The notes under the pieces: model-generated | What the model saw: the letters and a program-made list of their open reading frames with translations, nothing else | Database searches by the model: none | Told to the model about the DNA's origin: nothing | Translations under genes and position numbers: made by a program | Shown: in pieces, positions 1 to 9,125 of the stretch | Numbering within the stretch: position 1 is the first letter of the stretch | Layout: every line of letters starts with the position of its first letter | From: CAVXNB01 sp963763085 | GTDB lineage: Bacteria; Actinomycetota; Acidimicrobiia; Acidimicrobiales; Bog-793 | Reading direction: 5' to 3' | DNA length: 64,000 bases | Assembly: GCA_963763085.1 (NCBI GenBank) | Contig: CAVXNB010000004.1 | Location: forward strand, 372,001-436,000

Positions 1-1163
1 ACGTCGGGCGCCACCGCGAGGCAGACGTCGAGCAACCCGTCGTCGCCGTCGAGCGAGTCCAGCCAGTCGCGGAGCTGGAAGCTGCGGGCGATGTCGTCGC
101 CGCAGGCAATCCCCGGGTCGTGAGGCAGCTCCTCGAAACGCACGAAAGGCCGGCCACTTTCCCTCCGCCGCAGGGTGATCAGACCGAAACCGATCCGGTC
201 GATCCCGAGCCGGGCGTAATACGCCAGCCACTCGTCGAGGACCCTCGCCTCCGCAGCCGCGTCGCCGCCGCCGGGCTCGCCGTGAAGCACCCATCCGACT
301 GCATACTCCTCGACGTCGTCGACGGACCGCTGGATGACCCACGCGTCGCACCCTGAGCCCTCGAACCACTCCGCCAGACGGTCCTTCCAGCTGCCCCCGG
401 TTGGGTGGACCCAGTTGGCGAGCAGCTGACAGAAGCCTCCCTCCTCGAGATGGGCGGGCGCGTCCCTCACGAGGCGCCGGCAGAGCCCGTCTGCCTCGAG
501 CCCACCGTCGCGGAACACCAAGCGGGATTCGGGCGAGATCACGTACGGGGGGTTGGAGACGATGAGGTCGAAGCGCTCACCTCGAACCGCTGAGAACAGA
601 TCGCTCTCGCGGGTCGTGACGTTGGCGACACGGCTCAGCCCCATCGAGAACCGAGCGAAACCAAGCGCTCGGCGATTCAGGTCAGTCGCCACCACCTCGC
701 CGGCGTGGGAGCTCACGTTCAGCGCCTGCACGCCACCACCCGTCCCGAGGTCGAGGGCTCGCCCGATCGGGCGCCGAACGGTCATCCGGGCGAGGAGCAC
801 CGAGCTCGCCCCGACTCCGATCACGTGGTCCGGCGCAACGCTGCCGCCTGCTCGGTCGGTAGTGACCGTCGGAGCGTCGCTCGCCACGAGGAACTCGTGG
901 CCTTGTTCGCTCTCGTACGGACGGATGCGGACCAGTCCGCGGACCAGGTCACCCTCAACGGCCACGAGGCCGGCGCGTTCGGCGTCCTCCAGAGCGAGAG
1001 GCGCGAGTGCCGCCCCGGCAGAGCGGCCGTCGACCGGGACGCCGACGAGGAAGAGTCTCACGAGCGAGCAGAGCGGGGAACCGGCCTCGGTCCGGCGCAG
1101 GAGGGCCGCCACCTCGCTCCGGGCCAGAAAGCCGAGAAAGTGGTCCCCGAGCACCTCCCTCAC
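1..1163 (-). CDS. Class I SAM-dependent methyltransferase (partial, runs off left edge)
   Basis: The reverse strand reads as a Rossmann-type methyltransferase that continues past position 1. A SAM-binding motif I (LDLGTGGGVQAL, about 750-790) is followed by the catalytic-type motif FDLIVSNPPYV at about 540-575. The NPPY motif is typical of N6-adenine and N5-glutamine methyltransferases (PrmC-like and RsmC-like), so a nucleic acid or protein amide nitrogen is the likely substrate; which one cannot be told. An N-terminal helical domain with a wing-like region precedes the catalytic domain, as in a widespread actinobacterial family. The first usable start in frame is GTG at 1163. The frame stays open and family-like (LTLLFDDAPDRTALLRTAL) up to a stop at 1260-1262 without a standard start codon, so the true N-terminus may be hidden by an indel. 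Confidence 0.75.
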   Translation of the reverse strand, partial: MREVLGDHFLGFLARSEVAALLRRTEAGSPLCSLVRLFLVGVPVDGRSAGAALAPLALEDAERAGLVAVEGDLVRGLVRIRPYESEQGHEFLVASDAPTVTTDRAGGSVAPDHVIGVGASSVLLARMTVRRPIGRALDLGTGGGVQALNVSSHAGEVVATDLNRRALGFARFSMGLSRVANVTTRESDLFSAVRGERFDLIVSNPPYVISPESRLVFRDGGLEADGLCRRLVRDAPAHLEEGGFCQLLANWVHPTGGSWKDRLAEWFEGSGCDAWVIQRSVDDVEEYAVGWVLHGEPGGGDAAAEARVLDEWLAYYARLGIDRIGFGLITLRRRESGRPFVRFEELPHDPGIACGDDIARSFQLRDWLDSLDGDDGLLDVCLAVAPD

Positions 1164-1312
1164 TCCGGCCGTCGAGTAGCCGGCGCGCTGGAGCGCCGTC
1201 CGAAGCAGGGCCGTGCGGTCCGGGGCATCATCGAAGAGCAGGGTCAGGTCCTGATCTTGTCAGAGTCCCTGCCCAATGCGCCCCTGCCAAGAGCTTGCGG
1301 ACGGTGGGGATC

Positions 1313-1696
1313 ATGGCCAGACTCGGGCTCATGGAACCGCTCGGGATCCACCACGTCTCGGTCAACGTGTCCAACGTGGACGAAGGCATCTCCTTCTACA
1401 CCGACGTGCTCGGGGGTACCGTCCGCGAGGACCGTCCCGATTTCTCCTTCGGCGGCGCGTGGATCGATCTGGGTTCCCAACAGCTGCACCTCATCGAAGC
1501 CCGCGTCCCGGCCAATCTCGGTCAGCACTTCGCCATCCGAGTCGACGATCTCGACGGCGTCGTGGACGAACTGCGCTCGAAGGGGATCGAGCTGGCGGAT
1601 CCAGTCGGGGTCGGGGCCAACCGGCAGACGTTTCTCAACGACCCGGCGGGGAATGTCGTCGAGCTGCACGAGGTCGGCGTTTCGACCCCCGGATGA
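1313..1696 (+). CDS. VOC-family (glyoxalase/dioxygenase-fold) protein
   Basis: A 127-residue single-domain vicinal-oxygen-chelate protein. It opens with IHHVSVNVSNVDEGISFYTD, the typical first beta-alpha-beta of the fold, and ends with FLNDPAGNVVELHEV, in which the closing Glu is the usual metal ligand. The first metal ligand is His in the IHHVS segment. Family members bind a divalent metal and act as glyoxalases, dioxygenases, epimerases or resistance proteins. The sequence does not say which. The ATG at 1313 was chosen because it begins just before the conserved strand; the reading frame extends further upstream only as low-complexity sequence. The stop codon overlaps the start of the next gene (ATGA), so the two are probably co-translated. 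Confidence 0.8.
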   Translation: MARLGLMEPLGIHHVSVNVSNVDEGISFYTDVLGGTVREDRPDFSFGGAWIDLGSQQLHLIEARVPANLGQHFAIRVDDLDGVVDELRSKGIELADPVGVGANRQTFLNDPAGNVVELHEVGVSTPG

Positions 1697-3342
1697 CCGA
1701 AACGATCCCGATCGACGACACGGAAATCGCGGCCCCGCCGCGAGGCGGGACCCAGCGGGGCGGCCGCGCTGTGGCCGTCGCAATAGCCGCGGTCGCCGCG
1801 GCCGTTGGCCTGTTCGTACTGCTCTACGCCATCGGCGTACACGCCTTCGCGCCTGATTCGGACGGTGCGACCGTGGCCCTCCAAGGCCAGGTGATGCTGC
1901 ACGGCAACGTCCTGCTCCATCGATGGTCGCTCTCGCTGGACTCGTTCTGGACGGTCGACGCGCTCTGGTACCTCGTCGCGGTCCTCTTCTACGGCCTGCA
2001 TCCGGCTCTCTTGCATGCGGTGCCGGTCGCGATCGTGGTGGCCGTGATCGCGGTCGGGGTTGTCATGGCGATCGAGGAGCGTCGTGGGGCGGCGGCGGTC
2101 GCGGCCGCAGGTACCGTCGTGGTCCTCCTAGCCCTGCCGGCAGAGGCTCTGGCACGCTTCATGCTCCGCGGGCCGCTCCATGTAGGAACGGCGCTGTGGT
2201 GTCTGGTGGCGTTTCTTGGTCTGAGGCGCGGCAAATTCGGCTGGGGCTTCGCGGCTGCCGTCCTCTTCCTGGCGGCGGGGCTCCTCGGCGACCTTCAGAT
2301 GGCGGCGCTCGGGGTCGTGCCGATCCTTCTCGCCGGCGTTGCCGCCATGGGCAGAAGCCGAGACGTGCGAGCCGGGCTGCCTGAGGTCGCCGCCGCGATC
2401 TCCTCGGTCGTGCTGGCCGAATTGGTGCGGCTGATCGCACGCGCGATCGGAACGTTCCACATCGCAAGAGCGAACCCGATCGCGAAATTGTCGCAAATGA
2501 TCCACAACGTCAAACAAGGGATCCACGAGGGCGTAAGCATGATGGGCGTCGGGAGCGCCTACTACGGCCTAGGAGCCGATCCGAGGGGGCTCAGCTACGT
2601 GCGTGTCCTCGCCGTCCTGGTGGTGTGCGGAGCGGTCGCGAGCGCCGCCATCGCTCTCGTCTGGGGCTTCGCGCGTGGCCGGCCCTCCGTCGTCGGCAGG
2701 AGCTCGGATGCCGCCTGGCGCCTCGACGACCTGTTGTTGTTCGGCGCGCTCGGCGCCTTCGCAGCCTTCATCGTGCTGGCGGCTTCGAACAACCCGGCGT
2801 ACGGCCGCTACCTGACGGCCGGGATCATTTTCGGCTCGATCCTGGCCGGTCGAGTGGTCGGCCGGCTGGCTCAGGACCTGAAGTGGCGATCCGTCGGCCG
2901 GCTGGCCGCGGTCGTCGGCCTGGCAGCCGCCGCGTGTTACGCGGCCGGCGTGGGGCTCAATCTCGTCACACCGGCGCCTCCGTCGAGAGCCGCCGCCCTC
3001 GCCCGCTGGCTCGACTTGCACGATCTCCACGACGGTATTGGCGACTACTGGGCCTCTTCGATCGTGACGGTGGAGTCAAGTGGGACCGTCAGCGTCCGGC
3101 CGGTGTTCGCGCCGGACGGCAACCAGCTCGTGGGCTACGACCGCAACTCCTCGCTCGACTGGTTCAACGAGTCGTTCGAATTCCTCGTGTTCAGACTGGG
3201 CAACACCTGGGGTGACGTGAATTGGCTGACCGCCGTCAACACTTTCGGGCGGCCGGCGAACACCTACGTCGTAGCCGGGGCCTATCGCGTGATGCTGTGG
3301 GACAAGCCGCTTCACGTGGTGCCGGCTGCCTTGTCCCCCTGA
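1693..3342 (+). CDS. Polytopic membrane protein, GT-C-like, function unknown
   Basis: A 549-residue integral membrane protein. A short cytoplasmic N-terminus is followed by roughly ten hydrophobic segments from about residue 28 to residue 430. After these comes a soluble C-terminal segment of about 100 residues rich in aromatic residues (DYWASS, NSSLDWFNESFEF). The layout, with a long first extracytoplasmic loop after helix 1 and many TM helices, resembles GT-C glycosyltransferases or other lipid-linked sugar enzymes, but no clear DxD or DE motif was found in the first loop, so this is only a resemblance. It starts inside the stop of the VOC gene. Its 3' end overlaps the convergent TMEM175 gene by 31 bases. 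Confidence 0.7.
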   Translation: MTETIPIDDTEIAAPPRGGTQRGGRAVAVAIAAVAAAVGLFVLLYAIGVHAFAPDSDGATVALQGQVMLHGNVLLHRWSLSLDSFWTVDALWYLVAVLFYGLHPALLHAVPVAIVVAVIAVGVVMAIEERRGAAAVAAAGTVVVLLALPAEALARFMLRGPLHVGTALWCLVAFLGLRRGKFGWGFAAAVLFLAAGLLGDLQMAALGVVPILLAGVAAMGRSRDVRAGLPEVAAAISSVVLAELVRLIARAIGTFHIARANPIAKLSQMIHNVKQGIHEGVSMMGVGSAYYGLGADPRGLSYVRVLAVLVVCGAVASAAIALVWGFARGRPSVVGRSSDAAWRLDDLLLFGALGAFAAFIVLAASNNPAYGRYLTAGIIFGSILAGRVVGRLAQDLKWRSVGRLAAVVGLAAAACYAAGVGLNLVTPAPPSRAAALARWLDLHDLHDGIGDYWASSIVTVESSGTVSVRPVFAPDGNQLVGYDRNSSLDWFNESFEFLVFRLGNTWGDVNWLTAVNTFGRPANTYVVAGAYRVMLWDKPLHVVPAALSP

Positions 3343-3959
3343 GCAGCGGCGGACAGCTCCGGCTGGTTCAGGCGACGGTCGGGTATGAACCAGACCACCG
3401 AGACCGCTGCGTACAGGGCATAAGAGATATAGGGGCTGAGGAAAGCGAACCCGACGGCGCAGGCGTACATCACGAGCGACGCCGCTCCTTTCCGGTCCGA
3501 TCCGATCGCCATCGCCACGATCGAGTCCCGGTTCGCCCTGATGATCATCCTCACGAGCAGGGTGTACGCGAGCGCGGCGCCGAGAGCCACCATGCCGTAG
3601 ACGGCGGCCGGCCACGTGTGGCTGTAGAAGTTCCCCACCCACTCCGTGAGCACGGGAATCAGCGAGAGCCAGAAGAGCAGGTGCAGGTTCGCCCACATGA
3701 CGGCCCCGGTGATGCGCGGCGTCGCGCGCAGCAGGTGATGGTGATTGTTCCAGTAGATGCCGATGAACGTGAAGCTGAGCACGTAGATCAGCAGCGCCGG
3801 CAGCCGGCGCCTCAAGTCGGAGAAGTCGGGACCGAGGGGTGCTTTGAGGTCGAAGGCCATGATCGTGATGATCACCGCCATCACGCCGTCGCTGAAGGCC
3901 TCGAGTCGTCCGGTCCCGATCTCGGCAGTGTCCCGGGACGCACGGTGATGTTTCCTCAT
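3312..3959 (-). CDS. TMEM175/DUF1211-family potassium channel-like membrane protein
   Basis: About 215 residues with six hydrophobic segments. The first helix carries the hallmark TMEM175 signature RLEAFSDGVMAVIITI (FSDGV...A). In characterised family members this helix lines a potassium-selective pore, so a K+ leak channel is the likely role. A second feature, NNHHHLL after helix 2, is also typical of bacterial members. The start at 3959 (MRKHHRAS) was preferred over a longer form because the family begins shortly before the RxEAFSDG motif. It is transcribed divergently from the hydrolase gene; the intervening ~95 bases would have to hold both promoters. Confidence 0.85.
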   Translation of the reverse strand: MRKHHRASRDTAEIGTGRLEAFSDGVMAVIITIMAFDLKAPLGPDFSDLRRRLPALLIYVLSFTFIGIYWNNHHHLLRATPRITGAVMWANLHLLFWLSLIPVLTEWVGNFYSHTWPAAVYGMVALGAALAYTLLVRMIIRANRDSIVAMAIGSDRKGAASLVMYACAVGFAFLSPYISYALYAAVSVVWFIPDRRLNQPELSAAAQGDKAAGTT

Positions 3960-4053
3960 GACCTCATCGTGGACCCCGGAGGCCGCGCTCTGCATCACGA
4001 GAGCCCGATGCGCGGGTGCGGTCGTCGGCAGGTTCGGAGTCGCCGGAGATACG

Positions 4054-4701
4054 GTGCTGGCCGTGCGGCCCACTCGCCACCGTTACGGCGACAATCGATG
4101 GCAGGCGGCGGACCTGTGGCTGCCCGTCCACGCGACCGCAGACCGGCTTCCGATCGTCGTCCTGATCCACGGTGGCTACTGGCGGTCCATGTACACCAAG
4201 GGCCTCATGAACCCGCTCGCAAGAGCTGTGGTCGCGAAGGGATGGGCTGCGTGGAACATCGAGTACCGCCGCCTGGGGCTGTTCGGCGGCGGAGGCGGCT
4301 GGCCCGCGACATTCGCCGACGTCGGTGCGGCGATCGACTATGTCGAGCGGCTGCCGGGGATCGATCCAGATCGGCTCGTCACCTGCGGGCACTCCTCGGG
4401 CGGCCATCTCGCCCTCTGGGTCGCAGGGCGGCGACGAATGCCCGAAGGCACCCCGGGCACGCCTGCCGCGGTGCAGCCGCGGGGGGCCGTCTCGCTTGCC
4501 GGGGTGGTGGACTTGAGAAGGGCGGCTGAGCTCGGGCTCGGCGCCGGAGCCGTTCCCCGCTTGCTCGGAGGGATGCCAGCGGATCAGCCCGAGCGCTACG
4601 CAGCCGCATCTCCGGCCGACCTGCTGCCTCTCGGCATCCCGCAGGTGCTCGTACACGGTCTTGCCGACACCGCCGGCCACCTCGAGCGACTGCTCTCCTG
4701 A
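4054..4701 (+). CDS. Alpha/beta hydrolase, C-terminus apparently frameshifted
   Basis: An esterase/lipase-type alpha/beta hydrolase related to the BD-FAE/kynurenine formamidase group. The oxyanion-hole motif is LIHGGYWRSMY and the nucleophile elbow is GHSSGGHLALW, with Ser as nucleophile. The late acid region (VLVHGLADT) is present, but the frame then ends after only ten residues, before the catalytic His segment. The neighbouring frame carries a plausible continuation (PPATSSDCS...DDCSEL), so an indel near 4665-4680, and possibly another downstream, is likely. As written, the protein lacks its catalytic His. The start is uncertain: GTG at 4054 is used here, while the frame is open back to 3958. 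Confidence 0.65.
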   Translation: MLAVRPTRHRYGDNRWQAADLWLPVHATADRLPIVVLIHGGYWRSMYTKGLMNPLARAVVAKGWAAWNIEYRRLGLFGGGGGWPATFADVGAAIDYVERLPGIDPDRLVTCGHSSGGHLALWVAGRRRMPEGTPGTPAAVQPRGAVSLAGVVDLRRAAELGLGAGAVPRLLGGMPADQPERYAAASPADLLPLGIPQVLVHGLADTAGHLERLLS

Positions 4702-4898
4702 GAGAAGCGACGCAGAGGACGACTGCTCGGAGCTGACCTCCCGGACTCAAGAGCACCCTCCCGGACGCCGATAGCACAGTGATGAGGGCGCCGTCTCCGC
4801 ACGGCCCGACATGGCGGGGATGGACTGCGGGCGGCGTCGGCGTTCCAGCCTCGGTGACCAGCGCTCCTCTGCCCGCGAGAGCGTCCGTGCGCAGCCGG

Positions 4899-6809
4899 AT
4901 GTTCCCCAAGACCCGCTCGTGGTTTGCCCTCGGCGCACCTCTCGAGCTGCTCAGCCCCCTGTCGGTTCTCCGGATCCTCTTTGCGGTAGCGATGGTGCTG
5001 TGGCCTGTGCAGGGCCTGGTGCTGCGCTGGCCGCCGGCCAAGGTCGGCTGGCTCATCGGCGTCAGCTGCGTCGCCGCGCTGACGTGGTGTGCACTTCGGG
5101 CGGTGAAGAGGGTCAGCGCTCTCTGGTGTCACATCCTCGCGGCACTGGGAGCGGTGCTGGTGTCGCTGCTGGTGTACTCCGGGGAGACCGCCGGCCCGGT
5201 GCTTGCCTCGACGCTGTATCTCGTGCCCGTTGCGAGTTTCGTCGCGCTCTTTCTCGGCACGCGGGCGGTCGTGAGCCACCAGCTGGCAACCGGCGCGGCG
5301 CTCACGTTGGCTCTGCTCGGCACGCTGCATGCCGGTTCAGCCATCCTCGTCGGTTCGATTGCGTGCATGGCGACGCTGTCGGCTTCGCTCACGGTCCGTT
5401 TCCTGATGATCTCGCAGTCTCGCAGCGGTTCGGTCGATCCCGACACCGGTCTCCCGAACGGTGTCGGGCTTGCAAAGCGGCTGTCCTCACGCGACTCCGA
5501 CGGTCCCAATGGGAACCCGATGCCATTCGTCATGGCAACGGTGCTCCTCGCCGGGGTCGACGAGGCCCGTCAGGCTCTCGGTTACCAAGTCGGGACGGAG
5601 CTGCTCCGCCGTGCGGTCGAGGATCTCGGGCAAGTCCTTCCGCCTGACGCCGTCGTCACCCGAGTCGAGGCCGACGAGCTCGTCGTGACCTATGACCTGG
5701 GCGGCGACTTCACGCCGGCCGAGTGGGGAGGTGACGCCGGCGAGCTGCCGTCGGCAGTGTTCGCTGCCGGGCGCGAGTTTGCCCGCCGTCTGGCGACCAC
5801 TACCGGCTCTGCCCGGTATCTGATCGACAGCGTCGAGGTCGTGTTGCGGGCCCATGTCGGGCTGGTTTTCGCCCCCTGGGACGGGACCGAGGTCGCCGAG
5901 CTGGTCCGTCGGTCCTCGCTCAGCGCCCGCCGTGCCGCCGCCGCCGGGCAGGCCGTCGGCGTCTGGGAAGGCGACCGAGACACCTTGACGGTGGAGGACC
6001 TGTCGCTGCTCGCTGATCTGAGACTTGCCGTCGAGCGAGAGGAGCTGTGGCTGGCCTACCAGCCGCAGGTCGACACGACGACCTCCCGGATCGTTTCAGT
6101 CGAGGCGCTGCTGCGCTGGAGCAGTCCCGTCCACGGCAACGTCCCGCCGGGACGCTTCATCATCCTCGCCGAACAGACCGGCCTCGTCGACCGGCTCACC
6201 GAGTGGGTCGTGGCGCGGGCGCTCGACGCCCAGGTGAGGTGGCGACGCGTCGGCCTCGAGCTGCCTGTCTCGGTGAACCTGTCGGCCAAGACACTCAGCC
6301 GGCCCGAGTTGTCGGCATGGATACTGTCGGAGCTCGACCGGCGCAACCTCCCTGCCGCTGCGCTCACCGTCGAGGTGACCGAGACCGCCGCCGCCGACCT
6401 CCAACAGGCCGACCGGGTACTGCGCCCGCTGCACGAGCGGGGCGTCCGCGTGTCGATCGACGACTTCGGGACCGGGTACACCTCGCTTGCCGCCATCCCG
6501 TACCTGCCTCTCGACGAGATCAAGGTCGACATGGCCTTCGTGAAACGCGCCCTCACCTCCCTGCCCGACGAGGCGATCGTCCGGTGCGTCCGGGAGCTGG
6601 CCCATCGGCTCGGCCTCGTCACCGTCGCCGAGGGTGTCGAGAACGAGGAGATCAGCGCTCTCATGACCGACATCGGGTTCGATCTGCTGCAGGGTTACCA
6701 CTGGGCGAAGCCGTTGGCCGAACAGGGCCTCTTGAACCTGGTGCAGGCGCCGGGGTACGCGGACGACCGCGCGACCCTCCGCGACGCCCGGACCGAAGAG
6801 CTCGTGTAG
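4899..6809 (+). CDS. Membrane-anchored EAL c-di-GMP phosphodiesterase with degenerate GGDEF
   Basis: A 636-residue protein with about six N-terminal TM helices (residues 10-165), a GGDEF-fold domain and a C-terminal EAL domain. The GGDEF site is replaced by EADEL (RVEADELVV), so cyclase activity is not expected; it may be a regulatory GTP-binding domain. The EAL domain looks catalytically complete: VEALLRW, the TVEVTET motif, IDDFGTGYTSL with the metal-binding Asp pair, DEIKVD, AEGVEN and LQGYHWAKPL. The expected activity is hydrolysis of cyclic di-GMP to pGpG at the membrane, controlled by the sensor helices. The start ATG at 4899 places the first helix about ten residues in; the frame is open upstream to 4779. 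Confidence 0.88.
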   Translation: MFPKTRSWFALGAPLELLSPLSVLRILFAVAMVLWPVQGLVLRWPPAKVGWLIGVSCVAALTWCALRAVKRVSALWCHILAALGAVLVSLLVYSGETAGPVLASTLYLVPVASFVALFLGTRAVVSHQLATGAALTLALLGTLHAGSAILVGSIACMATLSASLTVRFLMISQSRSGSVDPDTGLPNGVGLAKRLSSRDSDGPNGNPMPFVMATVLLAGVDEARQALGYQVGTELLRRAVEDLGQVLPPDAVVTRVEADELVVTYDLGGDFTPAEWGGDAGELPSAVFAAGREFARRLATTTGSARYLIDSVEVVLRAHVGLVFAPWDGTEVAELVRRSSLSARRAAAAGQAVGVWEGDRDTLTVEDLSLLADLRLAVEREELWLAYQPQVDTTTSRIVSVEALLRWSSPVHGNVPPGRFIILAEQTGLVDRLTEWVVARALDAQVRWRRVGLELPVSVNLSAKTLSRPELSAWILSELDRRNLPAAALTVEVTETAAADLQQADRVLRPLHERGVRVSIDDFGTGYTSLAAIPYLPLDEIKVDMAFVKRALTSLPDEAIVRCVRELAHRLGLVTVAEGVENEEISALMTDIGFDLLQGYHWAKPLAEQGLLNLVQAPGYADDRATLRDARTEELV

Positions 6810-6878
6810 AACCAGGTTCAGCGTGCCCGTCGTGCAGGCACGACGAGGTACCGTGGAACCTGATTCGGGAGGTCAATC

Positions 6879-7862
6879 GTGACGAGGGCGCTCATCACCG
6901 GCATCACTGGTCAGGATGGCCGGCATCTCGCTCAGCTCCTCGTGGGCAAGGGCTACGAGGTGTTCGGACTGCTCCGCGGGCAGTCCAACCCCAAGGCGGC
7001 GATGGTCCAGGAGGAGGTCCCGGAGCTCGAATTGCTCGGCGGTGACCTGCAGGACCTCTCATCGCTGATATCGGTGATCGAGCAGGTTCAGCCCCACGAG
7101 GTGTACAACCTGGCGGCGATCAGCTTCGTGCCCCTGTCGTTCCGCCAGCCCGAGCTCACCGCCGACATCACCGGCACGGGGGTCCTGCGCTTGCTCGAGG
7201 CGATCCGGGTGGTGGGCGGGAGCAAGGACAACCCGATCCGTTTCTATCAGGCCTCCTCGTCGGAGATGTTCGGCAAGGTCCGAGAGACTCCGCAGACCGA
7301 GGCGACACCTTTCCATCCCCGCTCGCCCTACGGCACGGCGAAGGTCTTCGGCTATTACACGACGCTCAACTACCGCGAGTCATACGGGCTGCACGCGTCG
7401 AACGGCATCCTGTTCAACCACGGCGGGCCCCTGCGAGGAGTCGAGTTCGTCGAGCGCAAGATCAGCAATGCCGTGGCTCGCATCAAGCTTGGTCTCCAGG
7501 ACTCGGTGACCCTGGGCAACTTGGACTCGTCCCGCGACTGGGGATACGCCGGGGACTACGTAGAGGCCATGTGGAGGATGGTGCAGGTGGACGAACCCGG
7601 GGACTACGTCATCGCATCAGGCACGACGCACACGATCCGTGAGCTGCTCGATGCAGCTTTCCAGGCGATCGGCATCGATGACTGGGCAAGCTTCGTCCAT
7701 ACCGACAAGCGGTTTCTCCGGCCCGCCGAGGTCGATCTGCTCGTCGGCGACGCCAGCAAGGCCCGCGAGGTGCTCCAGTGGGAGCCGAAGGTCGGCTTCG
7801 AGGAGCTCGTGGCGATGATGGTCGAGCACGACCTGGCCCTCGAGGGAATCCGCCGGGACTGA
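6879..7862 (+). CDS. gmd: GDP-mannose 4,6-dehydratase-like SDR
   Basis: 327 residues, the usual length for an extended short-chain dehydrogenase. The N-terminal NADP-binding motif is GITGQDG. The catalytic set is ASSSEMFG (Ser and Glu of the Thr/Ser-Glu pair) and YGTAK (Tyr and Lys) within SPYGTAKVFGYYTTLNYRESY, which is diagnostic for GDP-mannose 4,6-dehydratases. The substrate loop reads FNHGGPLRG, where the classical enzyme has NHESPRRG, so substrate preference could differ. The reaction would be GDP-D-mannose to GDP-4-keto-6-deoxymannose, a precursor for fucose, rhamnose or perosamine. It starts at GTG 6879. It is convergent with a methyltransferase gene, 23 bases apart. Confidence 0.88.
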   Translation: MTRALITGITGQDGRHLAQLLVGKGYEVFGLLRGQSNPKAAMVQEEVPELELLGGDLQDLSSLISVIEQVQPHEVYNLAAISFVPLSFRQPELTADITGTGVLRLLEAIRVVGGSKDNPIRFYQASSSEMFGKVRETPQTEATPFHPRSPYGTAKVFGYYTTLNYRESYGLHASNGILFNHGGPLRGVEFVERKISNAVARIKLGLQDSVTLGNLDSSRDWGYAGDYVEAMWRMVQVDEPGDYVIASGTTHTIRELLDAAFQAIGIDDWASFVHTDKRFLRPAEVDLLVGDASKAREVLQWEPKVGFEELVAMMVEHDLALEGIRRD

Positions 7863-7885
7863 GCCTGTCGCGAGGTGTCTCAGGC

Positions 7886-9010
7886 TCAGGCCGGACGGCG
7901 GGCGACCACCGTGTAGTTCGCGGTATCGACGTGGGTGGCCGCCGCCCGCAGCTCCGGACGATACGGCTGCCAGTGATAGGTGACGCTACTGTCCGTGAAC
8001 CCGAGAACTGACAGCATGCTCGTGATGAGACCGGGAGAGTGCGCCCACCAACCATTGGGACTCACGCCGTGCGTCGGATTCCATCTGGCGATGGGCTCCT
8101 TTACCTCGTTCGCGTCGTGCGCGAGGGGCTCGACCACGACGATCGCCTCGTCGGTACGCTCGGCGACCTGACGCAGCGCGAGGAAGGGGTCGCGCAGGTG
8201 GAGCAGAATCGACCCGAAGACAGCCACGTCGTATCGGCCGATGTCGGCGGGCAGCTCGTAGATCGACCCATAGACGGCCCGGGCGGAGAGCCCGTGCTCG
8301 CGACGCAGGAACCACCAGGCATTCTGCACGTGTGACACGAACTCGATCTGGTCTTGACGCAGTTCCGCCGGGTCGAACTGGGGCAGCGGGAGAAGATCGG
8401 GCGCGAGGTCCCAGCCAAGATCGAAGCCCACGACGTCGGCTCCCTGCTGTTCCATCCACGTAGTGAGCCAGCCGGAAGCAGGTCCGAGCTCGAGGACTCG
8501 GCGTCCGCGCACCGGCACCCCGCCGAGGTACTCGTGCTCGCCCCCGAGAAGATTCCAGACTCCGTCGACAATCCGGCCGTCCGCCAGCCGAACCCGATGG
8601 TAGAAGTAGCAATCAGCGAGGGAGACTTCCTCCCATTGCTTGGCCAAGCTGAGCTGGAACCCGGCTTCGAGCTGCCCGCGGTAACCCGGCGGGGGCACTT
8701 GGGGCCACACGGTCAAGGGGGACTTCCCCGGAGGCAACGGAGGAATCTCGACCATTACCTCCGGCTCGGGCCCCAGCGCGCGGCGAGCGGGTATGAACAG
8801 CTCCCCGGCACTCCGGGTGGGCTGCTCTTCCAGGGACTTGGCCGGACGGACCGCCTGGGTGGCCGCGACCAGCCGGCGATACGAGGGGCGCGCCAGTCGA
8901 GCGACGGGCTCTGGCAGGCGACGTCCGACGGCGCCGAACCGATCGAGGAGCGCCTGGCTAGCCGCCGCGAGCTCCTTCACCGACTCTTTGCGTTCGGGCC
9001 GCCGTGCCAT
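7886..9010 (-). CDS. SAM-dependent methyltransferase (DUF1698/CmoB-like fold)
   Basis: 374 residues. An N-terminal helical region of about 110 residues precedes a class I methyltransferase domain with motif I VLELGPASGWLTTWM and the acidic end of strand 2 (VVGFDLGWDL). The loop YDVAVFGSILLHLRDPF matches motif IV/post-IV of small-molecule and tRNA-wobble carboxymethyltransferase-like enzymes. The protein resembles methyltransferases found in polysaccharide and glycolipid loci, which fits its position next to gmd, but the acceptor cannot be predicted. No strong Shine-Dalgarno sequence is visible before ATG 9010. It is divergent from the cyclase gene, with 115 bases between. Confidence 0.75.
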   Translation of the reverse strand: MARRPERKESVKELAAASQALLDRFGAVGRRLPEPVARLARPSYRRLVAATQAVRPAKSLEEQPTRSAGELFIPARRALGPEPEVMVEIPPLPPGKSPLTVWPQVPPPGYRGQLEAGFQLSLAKQWEEVSLADCYFYHRVRLADGRIVDGVWNLLGGEHEYLGGVPVRGRRVLELGPASGWLTTWMEQQGADVVGFDLGWDLAPDLLPLPQFDPAELRQDQIEFVSHVQNAWWFLRREHGLSARAVYGSIYELPADIGRYDVAVFGSILLHLRDPFLALRQVAERTDEAIVVVEPLAHDANEVKEPIARWNPTHGVSPNGWWAHSPGLITSMLSVLGFTDSSVTYHWQPYRPELRAAATHVDTANYTVVARRPA

Positions 9011-9125
9011 CCGGGAGGAGTCTAAATGTCGCAGCCGAACATCAGCCCTTGTCGGCCGGGTGACGATGGCCGTGCCGATGCGGCGTTTCTGGTCGTAATC
9101 TACCGGCGAGCGAAGGAGGTGACCG

